Origin: Maricaulaceae bacterium
Lineage (GTDB): Bacteria > Pseudomonadota > Alphaproteobacteria > Caulobacterales > Maricaulaceae
Assembly (NCBI GenBank): GCA_026126205.1
Contig: JAHCJP010000003.1
Location: forward strand, 124,001 to 188,000
DNA: 64,000 bases
Direction of reading: 5' to 3'
In this document: in pieces, positions 42,466 through 52,194 of the stretch
How positions within the stretch are numbered: position 1 is the stretch's first letter
Layout of the letters: every line of letters begins with the position of its first letter
The notes under the pieces: model-generated
What the model saw: the letters and a program-made list of their open reading frames with translations, nothing else
Told to the model about the DNA's origin: nothing
The model's database searches: none
Translations under genes and position numbers: made by a program

Positions 42466-44043
42466 ATGCCCGAAAAACCCCGACCGGCGAAGCGCAAGCT
42501 GCTGCGCGCCCGCTCGGGCCTGCTGAAAGGGCTTAACCCAACAGTCGCCATTGTCTCGATGACGCTGGTGATGGTGTTTCTGCTGTTCGGGGTTTTGCGC
42601 GCGGAAACCGCCGCCAGCGTGTTTGACGCCATGCGCGACGGCATCATCGCCGGGCTGAGCTGGTTCTATGTGATGCTGGTGGCGCTGGTGCTGGGCTTCG
42701 TGATCTGGCTGGCGCTGTCGCGCCATGGGCGCATCCGCCTTGGCGCCGAGGGCGAAAAGCCCGAATTCGGCCTGCTGTCCTGGTTCGCGATGCTGTTCGC
42801 CGCCGGCATGGGCATCGGCCTGGTGTTCTGGAGCATCGCCGAGCCGCTGACGCATTTCCAGGGCAACCCCTTCGTCGCCGAAGCCGGCTCGCCGCAGGCG
42901 GCGCAGACCGCCATGCGGCTGACCTTCTTTCACTGGGGTCTGCATCCCTGGGCGATATACGCCTTCGTCGGCGCCTGTTTCGCCTATTTCAGCTTCCGCC
43001 GCGGCCTGCCGCTGACGGTGCGTTCGGCCTTCCACCCCTTGCTGGGCGAGCGCATCTACGGCCCGGCGGGGCACGCCATCGACATTCTCGCCATCTTCGC
43101 CACCACCTTCGGCGTCGCCACTTCGCTGGGCCTTGGCGCGGCGCAGATCAACGCCGGGCTGGAACGCCTGACCGGCCTGCCGCTGTCGACGCAGAGCCAG
43201 CTTGCGATCATCGCCGTGATCACACTGGTGGTGATGGGGTCGGTGGTCAGCGGGGTGACGCGCGGCATCCGCCTGCTGAGTAATTTCAACCTGGTGCTGG
43301 CCGCGGCGCTTGTGGCCTTCGTGCTGCTGGCCGGCCCGACGCTGTATGTGGTCGAACTGTTCGTGCAGAGCATCGGCGACTATCTGCAGAATGTCGTCTG
43401 GCTCAGCTTCTGGACCGGCGCGCACGAGAACACCGGCTGGCAGGGCGCGTGGACGACCTTTTACTGGGGCTGGTGGATTTCATGGGCGCCGTTCGTGGGC
43501 ATGTTCATCGCCCGCATCTCCCGCGGGCGGACGATTCGCGAATTCGTCGCCGGCGTGCTGCTGGCGCCGACGCTGGTCACCTTCTTCTGGATGTCGGTGA
43601 TGGGTGGAACCGCCCTCGGCCTGACGCTGGATGGCGAGACGGCCATCGCGGCGGCGGTGGAGCGCAATGTGGCCCTGTCGCTGTATGAAACCATCGCCGT
43701 GCTGGATCCCGGCGCGATCGGAACCGGCTTCGCCCTTCTGGCCACGGTTCTGGTGGCGGTATTCTTCATCACCTCGGCCGACAGCGGCACTCTGGTGGTC
43801 AACACCCTGCTGTCGGGAGGCGACACCCGCCCGCCGCGCATCCACCGGCTGATCTGGGGCGCCGGCATCGGCGCCATCGCCGGGGCGCTGTTGCCGGCGG
43901 GCGGGCTGGGCGCGCTGCAGGCCGCGGCGATCAGCGCCGCCTTGCCCTTCGCCCTGATCATGGTGTTGATGGCCGCCGGGCTGGTGATGTCGCTGCGCAA
44001 GCATGAGCGCGCGGCCCGGCCGAAAGGAAAGACCGCGCCATGA
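42466..44043 (+). CDS. BCCT-family (betaine/choline/carnitine) transporter
   Basis: A 525-residue, 12-helix sodium- or proton-coupled transporter. The family signatures are GMGIGLVFWSIAEP near residue 110, FFHWGLHPWAIY near 155 and ISWAPFVGMFIARISRGRTIREF-type segment near 340. Members take up glycine betaine, choline, carnitine or DMSP, often for osmoprotection, fitting a marine lifestyle (inference). The stop overlaps the DsbA-family gene by ATGA. Confidence 0.92.
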   Translation: MPEKPRPAKRKLLRARSGLLKGLNPTVAIVSMTLVMVFLLFGVLRAETAASVFDAMRDGIIAGLSWFYVMLVALVLGFVIWLALSRHGRIRLGAEGEKPEFGLLSWFAMLFAAGMGIGLVFWSIAEPLTHFQGNPFVAEAGSPQAAQTAMRLTFFHWGLHPWAIYAFVGACFAYFSFRRGLPLTVRSAFHPLLGERIYGPAGHAIDILAIFATTFGVATSLGLGAAQINAGLERLTGLPLSTQSQLAIIAVITLVVMGSVVSGVTRGIRLLSNFNLVLAAALVAFVLLAGPTLYVVELFVQSIGDYLQNVVWLSFWTGAHENTGWQGAWTTFYWGWWISWAPFVGMFIARISRGRTIREFVAGVLLAPTLVTFFWMSVMGGTALGLTLDGETAIAAAVERNVALSLYETIAVLDPGAIGTGFALLATVLVAVFFITSADSGTLVVNTLLSGGDTRPPRIHRLIWGAGIGAIAGALLPAGGLGALQAAAISAALPFALIMVLMAAGLVMSLRKHERAARPKGKTAP

Positions 44044-44699
44044 CCGCCGCCCCGCCCGTCGCCGTCGATCTGGTGGCCGACTTCGTCTGCCCCTGGTGCT
44101 GGCTGGGCTGGCGCAACTGGGTCAAGGCGCAGAAGCTGGCGCCGGAAATCCGCGCCGAAACCACCTGGCGCCCGCATGAGCTGGACCCCACGGTTCCGAA
44201 ACAGGGCAAACCCTACAAGGACTATATGCGCGCCCGGTTCGCCGGCGCGGACGCCGACCGTTACAAACAGATGCGCGAGTATCTTGAGGCCGCGGCGCCG
44301 GAGGCGGGGATCGCGTTCCGCTTCGATGAGATCGAAATCCGCCCCAACACGCTCGCCGCCCACCGGCTGATGCGCTGGGCGCGCGGGCAGGGAGCGGAGA
44401 CGGCCGATGCGGTGGCCGAGGGCCTGTTCGCGGCCTATTTCCGCGACCTGAAGGACATCGGCGACGCCCAGATTCTGGCGCAGATCGGCGGCGCGGCGGG
44501 CATGGACCCCGGCGTGATCGCCGACCTGCTGGCCACGGACCGCGACGAGAAGGACGTGCGCGACGAGATCGCCTTCTTCCGCCGCCTCGGGGTGACGGGC
44601 GTTCCGACCTATATTTTCGGCGGCCGTTTCGCCGTGCCCGGCGCCGCTGCGCCCGATGCGCTGGCCGAGGCGCTGAAAGAGGCGACCGCGAAGGATTAG
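44040..44699 (+). CDS. DsbA-family oxidoreductase (FrnE-like)
   Basis: A 219-residue cytoplasmic DsbA-fold protein: CPWC at residues 17-20 in DFVCPWCWLG, a helical insertion and a C-terminal GVTGVPTYIFGGRFAVPGA with the cis-proline. No signal peptide. FrnE-like proteins act as thiol oxidoreductases or isomerases; the client is unknown. The ATG overlaps the BCCT stop. Confidence 0.88.
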   Translation: MTAAPPVAVDLVADFVCPWCWLGWRNWVKAQKLAPEIRAETTWRPHELDPTVPKQGKPYKDYMRARFAGADADRYKQMREYLEAAAPEAGIAFRFDEIEIRPNTLAAHRLMRWARGQGAETADAVAEGLFAAYFRDLKDIGDAQILAQIGGAAGMDPGVIADLLATDRDEKDVRDEIAFFRRLGVTGVPTYIFGGRFAVPGAAAPDALAEALKEATAKD

Positions 44700-44764
44700 G
44701 CCTTTCCCCCGTCCGCGCCACGGCGCAGGATCGCCGCCAGCGACCACCACCGGGAGATTCGCCC

Positions 44765-45169
44765 ATGACCGCCATGCAGGCCGTGGCCCTCTATGCGGGG
44801 CTGAACATTATTCTGCTCGTCTTCCTCGCCTTCCGCACCACGTCCTTGCGCCGGGCGACGAAAGTGGACATCGGCGATGGCGGCAACCCGGCGCTGGCCC
44901 GCGCCCATCGCGCCCACGCCAACGCCGCCGAGAACATCCCGGCCGGGCTGATCGCGCTGTTCCTGGTCGGCCTGCTGGGCGCGCAAGCGCTTTACGTGCA
45001 TGCGCTGGGCGCCATGCTCACCCTCGGCCGCGCCGCCCATGCCTATGGATTTACGACAAAGGCAGGCGTCAGCGTCGGCCGGTTCATGGGCATGCTGCTG
45101 ACCTGGCTGATGTTCCTGGCCGCCGCTGTATTGCTGATCCTGCACGCCATCGAGGCCGGACCGTTCTGA
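44765..45169 (+). CDS. MAPEG-family membrane protein
   Basis: A 134-residue protein with four predicted membrane helices and the MAPEG core RAHRAHANAAENIPAGLIAL. Eukaryotic MAPEG members are glutathione transferases/peroxidases; bacterial roles are mostly unknown. It stands 65 bases after the DsbA-family gene. Confidence 0.82.
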   Translation: MTAMQAVALYAGLNIILLVFLAFRTTSLRRATKVDIGDGGNPALARAHRAHANAAENIPAGLIALFLVGLLGAQALYVHALGAMLTLGRAAHAYGFTTKAGVSVGRFMGMLLTWLMFLAAAVLLILHAIEAGPF

Positions 45170-45224
45170 ACCGCGCTGGCGCCGGGCGTTGCCGTGCGCG
45201 CCGGGGCGCGTCTATAGCCATGCC

Positions 45225-46589
45225 ATGACCGCTGCATCCGAAGACGCCCCCGACACGCAGAAACTGCTGGAGATCGCGGACGATCTTGTCCGCCGCGCGC
45301 TGGCCGCCGGCGCCGACGCCGCCGAGGCGATGGCTGGCGAGGACCGCTCGCTGGACCTGTCGGTGCGCGACGGCAAGCTGGATGACATCGGCCGTTCGGA
45401 ATCGCTGGACGCTGGACTGCGCGTGTTCGCGGGCGGGCGGCAGGCGGGGGTGGGTTTCTCGGACCTGTCGGAAGCCGGCCGCCAGGCGGCGGTGGAGCGC
45501 GCCGTGGCCATGGCCCGCGCCGCGCCGGAGGACCGCTATGCGGGGCTGGCCGATCCGGAGCAATTGCTGAGCGATCCGCCGGTGATCCCGCTTTACGAGG
45601 ACGCCATCTGGGGGCCGGAGGAGCTGGAGCGGCTGGCGCTGGAATGCGAGGCCGCGGCCCGCGCCGTCGATGGCGTGACCCAGACCGATTCCGCCTTCGC
45701 CAGTTTCGGCGTCTCCGCCGAGGCGCATGTCGCCAGCAACGGTTTATCCGCCGCCTGGCGGGAAAGCGATTTCGGCTATGGCGCCAGCGTCATCGCCGGA
45801 GCAAACGGCGCCATGGAGCGCGACTGGTCGCAGAGCGCCGCGCGGCGGCGGGCGGACCTGCGCAGCGCCGGGGAGATCGGCCGCGAGGCCGGCGAGCGGG
45901 CGGCGGCCCGCCTGAACCCGAAGAAACTGAAAAGCGGCCGCATGCCGGTGGTGTTCGACCGGCGCGTGGCCACGGCCTTCCTCTCCGCCCTCACAGGCGC
46001 GGTCAGCGGCCCGGCGGTGGCGCGCGGCGTCAGCTTCCTGCGCGACGCGATGGGCGAGCGCGTGTTCGCCAAAGGCGTGAACATCGTCGACGATCCGCAC
46101 CGCCCCTGGGGCCACGCCAGCGCGCCGATGGACGGCGAGGGCCTGCCCGCGCATCGGCGCGCGCTGATCGAGGACGGGCGCCTGACGACATGGCTGCTCA
46201 ATCTCGCCGCCGCGCGCCAGCTGGGCCTGGCGCCGACCGGGCACGCCCGCGGCGCCTCCGGCGGCCCGCCGGGCGCCGGCCCCTACAACCTGCACCTGGA
46301 GCCGGGACCCGACAGCCGCGAGGCGATGATCGGCGCGATCGCCGAAGGCCTGCTGGTCACCGAGATGTTCGGCCCGTCGCTGAACCCCAACACCGGCGAC
46401 TGGTCGGTGGGGGTGTCGGGTTTCCGCATCGTCAGGGGCGCCCTCGCCCATCCGGTCAGCGAGGTGACCGTGGCCGGAAACCTGAAGGATATTTTCGCCC
46501 GTCTCGTCCCGGCCGACGACCTGAAATTCCGGGGCGCGAAGAACAGCCCCAGCGTTCATGTTGACGCCCTCTCCGTCGGCGGCGTCTGA
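45225..46589 (+). CDS. tldE: TldE/PmbA metalloprotease subunit
   Basis: A 454-residue TldD/PmbA-family protein lacking HExxH, as expected of TldE, the non-metal subunit that pairs with TldD (19552-20964). Conserved segments include LDLSVRDGKLDDIGRSES, GEIGREAGERAAARLNP and FGPSLNPNTGDWSVGVSGF near the end. The complex degrades unfolded peptides. The ATG at 45225 is where homologues start. The 3' end overlaps cysQ by 32 bases. Confidence 0.93.
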   Translation: MTAASEDAPDTQKLLEIADDLVRRALAAGADAAEAMAGEDRSLDLSVRDGKLDDIGRSESLDAGLRVFAGGRQAGVGFSDLSEAGRQAAVERAVAMARAAPEDRYAGLADPEQLLSDPPVIPLYEDAIWGPEELERLALECEAAARAVDGVTQTDSAFASFGVSAEAHVASNGLSAAWRESDFGYGASVIAGANGAMERDWSQSAARRRADLRSAGEIGREAGERAAARLNPKKLKSGRMPVVFDRRVATAFLSALTGAVSGPAVARGVSFLRDAMGERVFAKGVNIVDDPHRPWGHASAPMDGEGLPAHRRALIEDGRLTTWLLNLAAARQLGLAPTGHARGASGGPPGAGPYNLHLEPGPDSREAMIGAIAEGLLVTEMFGPSLNPNTGDWSVGVSGFRIVRGALAHPVSEVTVAGNLKDIFARLVPADDLKFRGAKNSPSVHVDALSVGGV

Positions 46590-47358
46590 CCGCGCGCTGC
46601 TGCGCGAGGCGGCCTTCGCCGCCGGCGATGTGCTGGCGCGCATGTTCCGTGACGGCGCGAAGGCGTGGGAGAAGCGCCGCGGCGACCCGGTGACGGAGGC
46701 CGACCTCGCCGCCGAGGCTCTGCTGCATGAATGCCTGGCCGCCGCGCGCCCGGATTACGGCTGGCTGTCGGAAGAGACGCCCGACGACGGCAGCCGCCTG
46801 ATCCGACCGCGCAGTTTCGTCGTCGACCCCATGGACGGCACCCGCGCCTTCGTGAAGGGCAAGCCGCATTTCACCGTCTCGCTGGCGGTGGTCGAGGGCG
46901 GGCGGCCCGTCGCTGCTGCGGTCTTCAACCCGGTGACGGAGGAGATGTTCGACGCGGCGCTGGGCGAAGGTGCGGCGCTGAACGGCGCCGCGATTGAAGT
47001 CAGCGCCGCGCGCAGCATCGCCGGCGCACGACTGCTGGGCGATCCCTATCGTCTCAAGCCCTTCGCCGCCGAAGGCGCCGAGATCGTGTCGCGCAATTCC
47101 ATCGCCTATCGTTTCGCGCTGGTGGCGGCGGGCGCGTTCGACGGCCTGGTGGCGGTGCGCGGCAAATCGGACTGGGACCTCGCCGCCGGCCGGCTGCTGG
47201 TGGAGGAGGCGGGCGGCGTGGCCAGCGACCATGCCGGCGCGCCCCTGTCCTTCGGCGGAGGGGGATCGCGCCAACCACCGCCGCTGGCCGCTGGCCCGGC
47301 GCTGCATGCGCTGCTAAGACAGCGCCTCGCCGCACCAGAACCGCGAGGAGACCGATGA
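46558..47358 (+). CDS. cysQ: 3'(2'),5'-bisphosphate nucleotidase CysQ-like
   Basis: A 266-residue inositol-monophosphatase-fold enzyme: LSEETP near residue 70, DPMDGTRAFV at about 91, and SDWDLAAGRLLVEEAGG near 204. CysQ removes the 3'-phosphate from PAP, a by-product of sulfate assimilation and sulfotransferases. The position between tldE and DUF4170 is typical for Alphaproteobacteria. Inositol phosphatase activity is an alternative. It starts inside the tldE 3' end, in another frame. Confidence 0.85.
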   Translation: MLTPSPSAASDRALLREAAFAAGDVLARMFRDGAKAWEKRRGDPVTEADLAAEALLHECLAAARPDYGWLSEETPDDGSRLIRPRSFVVDPMDGTRAFVKGKPHFTVSLAVVEGGRPVAAAVFNPVTEEMFDAALGEGAALNGAAIEVSAARSIAGARLLGDPYRLKPFAAEGAEIVSRNSIAYRFALVAAGAFDGLVAVRGKSDWDLAAGRLLVEEAGGVASDHAGAPLSFGGGGSRQPPPLAAGPALHALLRQRLAAPEPRGDR

Positions 47359-47612
47359 GCGATTCGTCCAGCCGCCAGCTTCTTCACATCGTCATCGGCG
47401 GCGAGCTGTCGAAGGTCGATCCGAAGCTGGTCGAGTTCAAGGATTTGAAGAAGATCGACTTCGTCGGCGCCTTCCCGAACTACCAGGAAGCCCGCGCCGC
47501 CTGGAAAGCCGCCGCGCAAAGCACGGTCGATAACGCGCACATGCGCTATTTCGTCATTCACGCCCACCGCCTGCTTGATCCGGGGGCGGACGGGGACGAC
47601 CATCGCCATTGA
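47355..47612 (+). CDS. DUF4170-family protein
   Basis: An 85-residue soluble protein of the alphaproteobacterial DUF4170 family; LLHIVIGGELSKVDP and VDNAHMRYFVIHAHRLLDP are its conserved ends. Function unknown; the family regularly sits with lipid A genes, as here. The ATG overlaps the cysQ stop. Confidence 0.85.
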   Translation: MSDSSSRQLLHIVIGGELSKVDPKLVEFKDLKKIDFVGAFPNYQEARAAWKAAAQSTVDNAHMRYFVIHAHRLLDPGADGDDHRH

Positions 47613-47634
47613 TGGCCGCAGACACGGAGCGGGC

Positions 47635-49389
47635 GTGACCGAGGCAATTGAAGCGCAAACGCCGTCCCGCGCGCTCGCTGTCCGCCTGTGGCGCGCGGAG
47701 TTGGCCCCGCGCTGGCCGTGGCTGGCGCTGGCGGCGCTGCTGACCGCGATCACCGCGGCCGCCGCCTCGGCCTACGCCTTTGTCGCCCACTGGGCGGTGG
47801 GGCTGCTGGAGAGCCGCGATCCGTCCGTTCTGTGGCTGGCGCCGGTGGTGGTGATCGCCGTCGCCGCGGTGCGCGGGGTTTCACTGTATCTGCAGACCAT
47901 CCAGACCAACCGCATCGCGCTGAAGGTTATGCAGTCGCTGCAACAGGCGATGTATGCACGGCTGGTGACGGCCGATTTCGCCCGCCTGGCGTCGGAACCG
48001 GTAGGGGCGCTGATCTCGCGCTTCATCAACGACATCACCCTGCTGCGCGAGGCGCTGGTGCGCGCGGCGAACAATCTTTTGCGCGACACGCTGACCATCG
48101 CCGGGGCGCTGGCGGCGATGTTCTATTTCGACTGGCTGCTGGCCCTGTTCGTGCTGGTGGTCTATCCGCTGGCGGCGATCCCGGTGACGCGCATCGGCCG
48201 CGCGCTGCGCCGCACGGCGACGAAATCGCAGACCCAGATGGGCGAGGTGACCAGCTTTCTCGAGGAAAGCTTTTCCGGCGCGCGCATGGTCAAGGCCTAC
48301 GGGCTGGAAGCCCAAGAACAGGATCGGGCGAGGACGGCGTTTCTGGACCGCTATCGCCTGCTGCTGTCGATGACGGCGTCGAAGGCGCGGGTCGATCCGT
48401 TGCTTGAGGTGTTCGGCGGCATAGCCTTCGCTGGCGTTCTGGCTTTCGCCGGCTGGCGGGCGGTGACCGGCGAGGCGGGAGTGGCGGAGTTCGTCGGCTT
48501 TATCGCCGCCATCGGCGTCATGGCCCCCGCGGTGCGCGCGCTGGGCACGCTCAGCGCCGTGATGCAGGAGGGCTTTTCGGTGCTCGCCCGCGTCTATGCG
48601 GTGCTGGACGAGACCGACAGGGTGACCGAAGCCGCGGGCGCCGCCCCTCTCAAAGTGACCAAGGGGGCGGTGAAGCTGGAAGGCGTCGGCTTCTCCTATG
48701 GCGAGGCCGCCCCGGCGCTGCATGGCGTCGATATCGAGATCCCGGCGGGGAAGACCGTGGCGCTGGTCGGTCCGTCCGGTTCCGGCAAGACGACGGTGCT
48801 GAACCTGATCCCGCGGCTCTATGACCCGCAGGCCGGGCGCATCCTGATCGACGGGCAGGACATTCGCGGCGTCACCCTGTCCAGCCTGCGCGGCGCCATG
48901 GCGCTGGTCAGCCAGGACGCGGTGCTGTTCGACGACACGGTGAAGGCCAATATCGCTTTCGGCCGCCCGGACGCGGCGGACGCCGAGGTCGAAGCCGCGG
49001 CGGCGGCGGCCGACGCGCATGATTTCATCATGGCGCTGCCCGGCGGCTATGACGCGCGCGTCGGGCCGAAGGGCAATGCGCTGTCCGGCGGTCAGCGCCA
49101 GCGCATCGCCATCGCGCGGGCGATCCTGCGCGACGCGCCGGTGCTGCTGCTGGACGAGGCGACCAGCGCGCTCGACGCCGAATCCGAAACCCGCGTGCAA
49201 CAGGCGCTGGAGCGGTTGTCGCAAGGGCGCACCACGCTGGTGATCGCCCACCGCCTGTCCACGGTGCGCGCCGCCGACCGCATCTATGTGCTGGACGGCG
49301 GCCGGGTGGCCGAAAGCGGCCGGCATGACGACCTGCTGGCCAAGAACGGGCTCTACGCCCGCCTGTGCCGGCTGCAGTTCGGGGAATAG
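47635..49389 (+). CDS. MsbA-type ABC exporter (half-transporter)
   Basis: A 584-residue fused membrane-ATPase exporter: six helices in about residues 20-300, then Walker [10 protein letters not shown] near 379, signature [15 protein letters not shown] near 483, Walker [16 protein letters not shown] and the H-loop IAHRLST. Its place among lipid A/Kdo genes suggests flipping of lipid A core across the inner membrane, as MsbA does, but other lipids or drugs are possible. The GTG at 47635 has GGAG upstream and avoids overlap with DUF4170; an ATG at 47575 is less likely. Confidence 0.85.
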   Translation: MTEAIEAQTPSRALAVRLWRAELAPRWPWLALAALLTAITAAAASAYAFVAHWAVGLLESRDPSVLWLAPVVVIAVAAVRGVSLYLQTIQTNRIALKVMQSLQQAMYARLVTADFARLASEPVGALISRFINDITLLREALVRAANNLLRDTLTIAGALAAMFYFDWLLALFVLVVYPLAAIPVTRIGRALRRTATKSQTQMGEVTSFLEESFSGARMVKAYGLEAQEQDRARTAFLDRYRLLLSMTASKARVDPLLEVFGGIAFAGVLAFAGWRAVTGEAGVAEFVGFIAAIGVMAPAVRALGTLSAVMQEGFSVLARVYAVLDETDRVTEAAGAAPLKVTKGAVKLEGVGFSYGEAAPALHGVDIEIPAGKTVALVGPSGSGKTTVLNLIPRLYDPQAGRILIDGQDIRGVTLSSLRGAMALVSQDAVLFDDTVKANIAFGRPDAADAEVEAAAAAADAHDFIMALPGGYDARVGPKGNALSGGQRQRIAIARAILRDAPVLLLDEATSALDAESETRVQQALERLSQGRTTLVIAHRLSTVRAADRIYVLDGGRVAESGRHDDLLAKNGLYARLCRLQFGE

Positions 49390-49399
49390 CCCTATTCCC
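49382..49399. terminator. Hairpin across convergent stop codons
   Basis: GGGAATA, loop GCCC, TATTCCC: a perfect 7-bp stem holding the TAG stops of both convergent genes. No T-tract. Confidence 0.4.
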
Positions 49400-50066
49400 G
49401 CCGCAGCAGCTTCTCGGTGATGAAGCTGCCCCACCAGCTGGCCATGAAGCCGTCATGGCAGGCTTGGCGGTCATACTCGGTCCGCACCCAGTCCATGAAA
49501 TCTATCGGACGTTGCGCATTGGCCTGCCGGTAGAGGTCGAAGAAATGGTCCAGCATGCCGGTCTTGCCCTGTTTGACATGGTGATAGCGCAGCGAAAGGT
49601 GGGTCATCGCTTCCTCGAAGGGGCGGCTCTCATGCGCGATCAGATAGATGACGGAGACGATGCCGGCCCGGTCCGCGCCGGATTTGCAGTGCATCAATGC
49701 CGGGTACTCGATGCGACTGAAAATCTCCAGCGCGCTTTCGATACGCTCCACATAGGGGGCCTCGCGCGACCCCCAAGGCATGTCGATCATCTCGAGCCCC
49801 AGGCGGGCGCAGGCCTCGCGCTCCAGCTCGTAATAGCTGCGTCCGGGCTGGGTTCCGCGCAGGTTCAGGATGGTCTTGAACCCCTGCTGCGCCAGCTGCT
49901 CCAGCCGCGCCGGGGACGGCTGGTTCGACCGCCACATCTGGCCGCCGACAGGGCGCATGTTGGTCCAGTGGACGCGCAGCAGGCCGTGGTCCTTCCACAT
50001 CAGGTGGTTCATGGCGCGGCGATAGTCGCGCGGATCGGAAAGGTCGTAGGTCATCAGGCCAGCCAT
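49392..50066 (-). CDS. Dual-specificity/tyrosine phosphatase-like protein
   Basis: A 224-residue cytoplasmic protein with the cysteine-phosphatase loop [10 protein letters not shown] (CX5R) near residue 127, WRSNQPSP before it and a conserved tail [18 protein letters not shown]. It belongs to the DSP-like phosphatases found in alphaproteobacterial LPS clusters; the substrate may be protein or lipid. The ATG at 50066 was chosen; an ATG at 50054 is equally possible, and the longer frame begins with TTG at 50150. It is divergent from the DUF374 gene. Confidence 0.8.
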   Translation of the reverse strand: MAGLMTYDLSDPRDYRRAMNHLMWKDHGLLRVHWTNMRPVGGQMWRSNQPSPARLEQLAQQGFKTILNLRGTQPGRSYYELEREACARLGLEMIDMPWGSREAPYVERIESALEIFSRIEYPALMHCKSGADRAGIVSVIYLIAHESRPFEEAMTHLSLRYHHVKQGKTGMLDHFFDLYRQANAQRPIDFMDWVRTEYDRQACHDGFMASWWGSFITEKLLRRE

Positions 50067-50158
50067 ATGGGACCGGCGGGGTTTATGCGCCAGCGGCGCG
50101 GCGCGCAACCGTTCGCATGTCTTGACCTGAAGCCGTACAAGCGCCAGCAAGTCGCGTC

Positions 50159-50917
50159 ATGCTGAAACGCCTTCTCTCCTGGCCGCCCTTTCAGGTTCTC
50201 CTGTCCGCGATTCTGGCCGGCTACATGACGCTGGTGCGCCGCACCACGCGTTGGGAGAAGCGCGGTGCGCAACATGTCGAGGCCCTGTGGGGAACCGGGG
50301 AAGGCGTCATCTATAATTTCTGGCACGGCCGCATCATCCTCAGCCCCTGCGGCTGGCCGCCGGAGCGCAGGGACACCCAGCCGCTGATGGTGCTGATCTC
50401 GCGCTCGCGTGAGGGCGATATCGTCGCCGGGCTTGGCCGGTTCCTGAATTTCGACGTCGCGCGCGGCTCGTCCTTCGACGCGAAGAAAGGCCGCGACAAG
50501 GGCGCGCTGGCCGCCTTCCGCGACCTTGTGCGCCATGTTCGTGGCGGCGGCTGCGCCGCCATCACGCCCGACGGCCCGCGCGGCCCGCGCATGCGGGTCG
50601 AGGTAGGGGCGGCGATGCTGGCCAAAACCACCGGCGCGCCGCTGATCGGTTTCGCCTGGTCGACGCGCTGGCGCAAAACCTTCAATTCCTGGGACCGGTT
50701 TGTAATGCCCTTCCCGTTCGGCCGCGGCGTTCTGGTCTGGACCGAGCCAGTGCATGTGGCGCGCGACGCCTCGCCCGAGGCGGTGGAGGCCGCCCGGCAG
50801 GAACTGGAGCGGCGTATGGTCGCCGCCGTGCAGGAGGCCGACCAGGCCTGCGGCGGGCCGGTGATCGAACCGGCCGCGCCGCGCCCCAAGACAGCAGCGG
50901 TGGAGACGGCGGCGTGA
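50159..50917 (+). CDS. DUF374 lysophospholipid acyltransferase-like protein
   Basis: A 252-residue protein of the DUF374 family, distantly related to lysophospholipid acyltransferases. Conserved: FWHGRIILSP near residue 55, LISRSREGDIV, then ITPDGPRGPRMRVEVGAAMLA near 140. It is regularly the gene before waaA in Alphaproteobacteria, so a role in lipid A or core assembly is likely but undefined. Its stop overlaps waaA by GTGA. The C-terminal 25 residues are Pro/Ala-rich. Confidence 0.85.
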   Translation: MLKRLLSWPPFQVLLSAILAGYMTLVRRTTRWEKRGAQHVEALWGTGEGVIYNFWHGRIILSPCGWPPERRDTQPLMVLISRSREGDIVAGLGRFLNFDVARGSSFDAKKGRDKGALAAFRDLVRHVRGGGCAAITPDGPRGPRMRVEVGAAMLAKTTGAPLIGFAWSTRWRKTFNSWDRFVMPFPFGRGVLVWTEPVHVARDASPEAVEAARQELERRMVAAVQEADQACGGPVIEPAAPRPKTAAVETAA

Positions 50918-52194
50918 GCCTGCCGCCCGCGCTCGCCCTCTACCGCGCGGCGACGCAGCTTCTGGGGCTGTTGGCGGCGCCGGTGCTGGGCTGGCGCGCC
51001 GGTATCGGCAAGGAGGATCCGGCGCGGGTCCGCGAACGCCGCGGCTATCCCGGCGCGCCCCGCCCTGAAGGGCCGCTGGTCTGGCTGCATGGCGCCAGCG
51101 TCGGCGAGTCGCTGGTGCTGCTGACGCTGGTGGAGGCGCTGTGGGCCGAACGGCCGGATCTGAATATCCTCGTCACCACCGGCACAGTAACCTCGGCGGC
51201 GATGATGGCGCGGCGGCTGCCGCAGGGCGTGATCCATCAGTTCGCCCCGGTCGACCGGCCGCGGAACGTGCGCCGTTTCCTCGACCACTGGCGGCCGGAC
51301 CTGGCGGTGTTCGCGGAATCCGAGCTGTGGCCGAACCTGCTGCTGCAAGCGAAGGCGCGCGGCATGCATCTCGCCCTGGTCAATGCGCGTATGAACGCGC
51401 GCTCGCTGGACCAGTGGCTGAAGTGGCGCAGAAGCGGGCGGATGCTGCTCGGCGCCTTCGACTGGATCGGCGCCGCCGACCGGCGTACGTCCGAAGGCCT
51501 GTCCGTCATTCTCGGCGCGCCGGTCCCGCTGGCCGGGAATCTGAAGCTGGAGGCGCAGGCCCCGGCGCCGGACCCGGATAGTCTCGCCGCCGTGAAAGCC
51601 GCCCTCGGCGGCCGTCCAGCCTGGCTCGCCGCCAGCACCCATGCGGGCGAAGAGGAGATCGTTCTGCAAGCCCATGGCCGGCTTTCGAAAACACACCCTG
51701 GCGCGCTGCTGATCCTCGCCCCCCGGCATCCGGACCGGGGCGACGAAATCGCGCGGCTGATCGCATCCGGCGGTTTCAGCCTCGCCCGGCGTTCGGCCGG
51801 AGAGACGCCGGGACCGGAGACGGATGTCTGGCTGGCCGACACGCTGGGCGAAATGCCCCTGTGGTATGCGCTGGCCCCGGCCGCCTTCATCGGCGGCAGC
51901 CTGATCGACGGCATAGGCGGTCACAATCCGGTCGAGGCCAGCCGCGCCGGCGCTTGCGTCATCACCGGACCCCATGCGGCGAGCTTCGACGACGTCTACG
52001 CCGCCTATTTCCGTCATGGCGCTGCGCTGCGGGCCGGGGGCGCGCCATCGCTGGCCGCCGCGGTCGACGCCGTGTGGAACATGGGCGCACCGGACGCGGA
52101 GACGGTGGCGGCGGCGCTGAGGGATGCCTCGGGCGGCGCGCTGGAGACAACCCTGAACGCCCTGCGTCCCCTGCTACCGGAGGCGCGTCGATGA
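50914..52194 (+). CDS. waaA: 3-deoxy-D-manno-octulosonic acid transferase
   Basis: A 426-residue GT30 glycosyltransferase that adds Kdo from CMP-Kdo to lipid A precursor at the inner membrane. Typical segments: WLHGASVGESLVLLTLVEAL near residue 55, TTGTVTSAAMMARRLP, HQFAPVDRPRNVRRFLDHW and ESELWPNLL. The C-terminal half has GGHNPVEASRAG near 330 for nucleotide-sugar binding. The GTG start and ATGA end couple it to DUF374 and lpxK. Confidence 0.94.
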   Translation: MSLPPALALYRAATQLLGLLAAPVLGWRAGIGKEDPARVRERRGYPGAPRPEGPLVWLHGASVGESLVLLTLVEALWAERPDLNILVTTGTVTSAAMMARRLPQGVIHQFAPVDRPRNVRRFLDHWRPDLAVFAESELWPNLLLQAKARGMHLALVNARMNARSLDQWLKWRRSGRMLLGAFDWIGAADRRTSEGLSVILGAPVPLAGNLKLEAQAPAPDPDSLAAVKAALGGRPAWLAASTHAGEEEIVLQAHGRLSKTHPGALLILAPRHPDRGDEIARLIASGGFSLARRSAGETPGPETDVWLADTLGEMPLWYALAPAAFIGGSLIDGIGGHNPVEASRAGACVITGPHAASFDDVYAAYFRHGAALRAGGAPSLAAAVDAVWNMGAPDAETVAAALRDASGGALETTLNALRPLLPEARR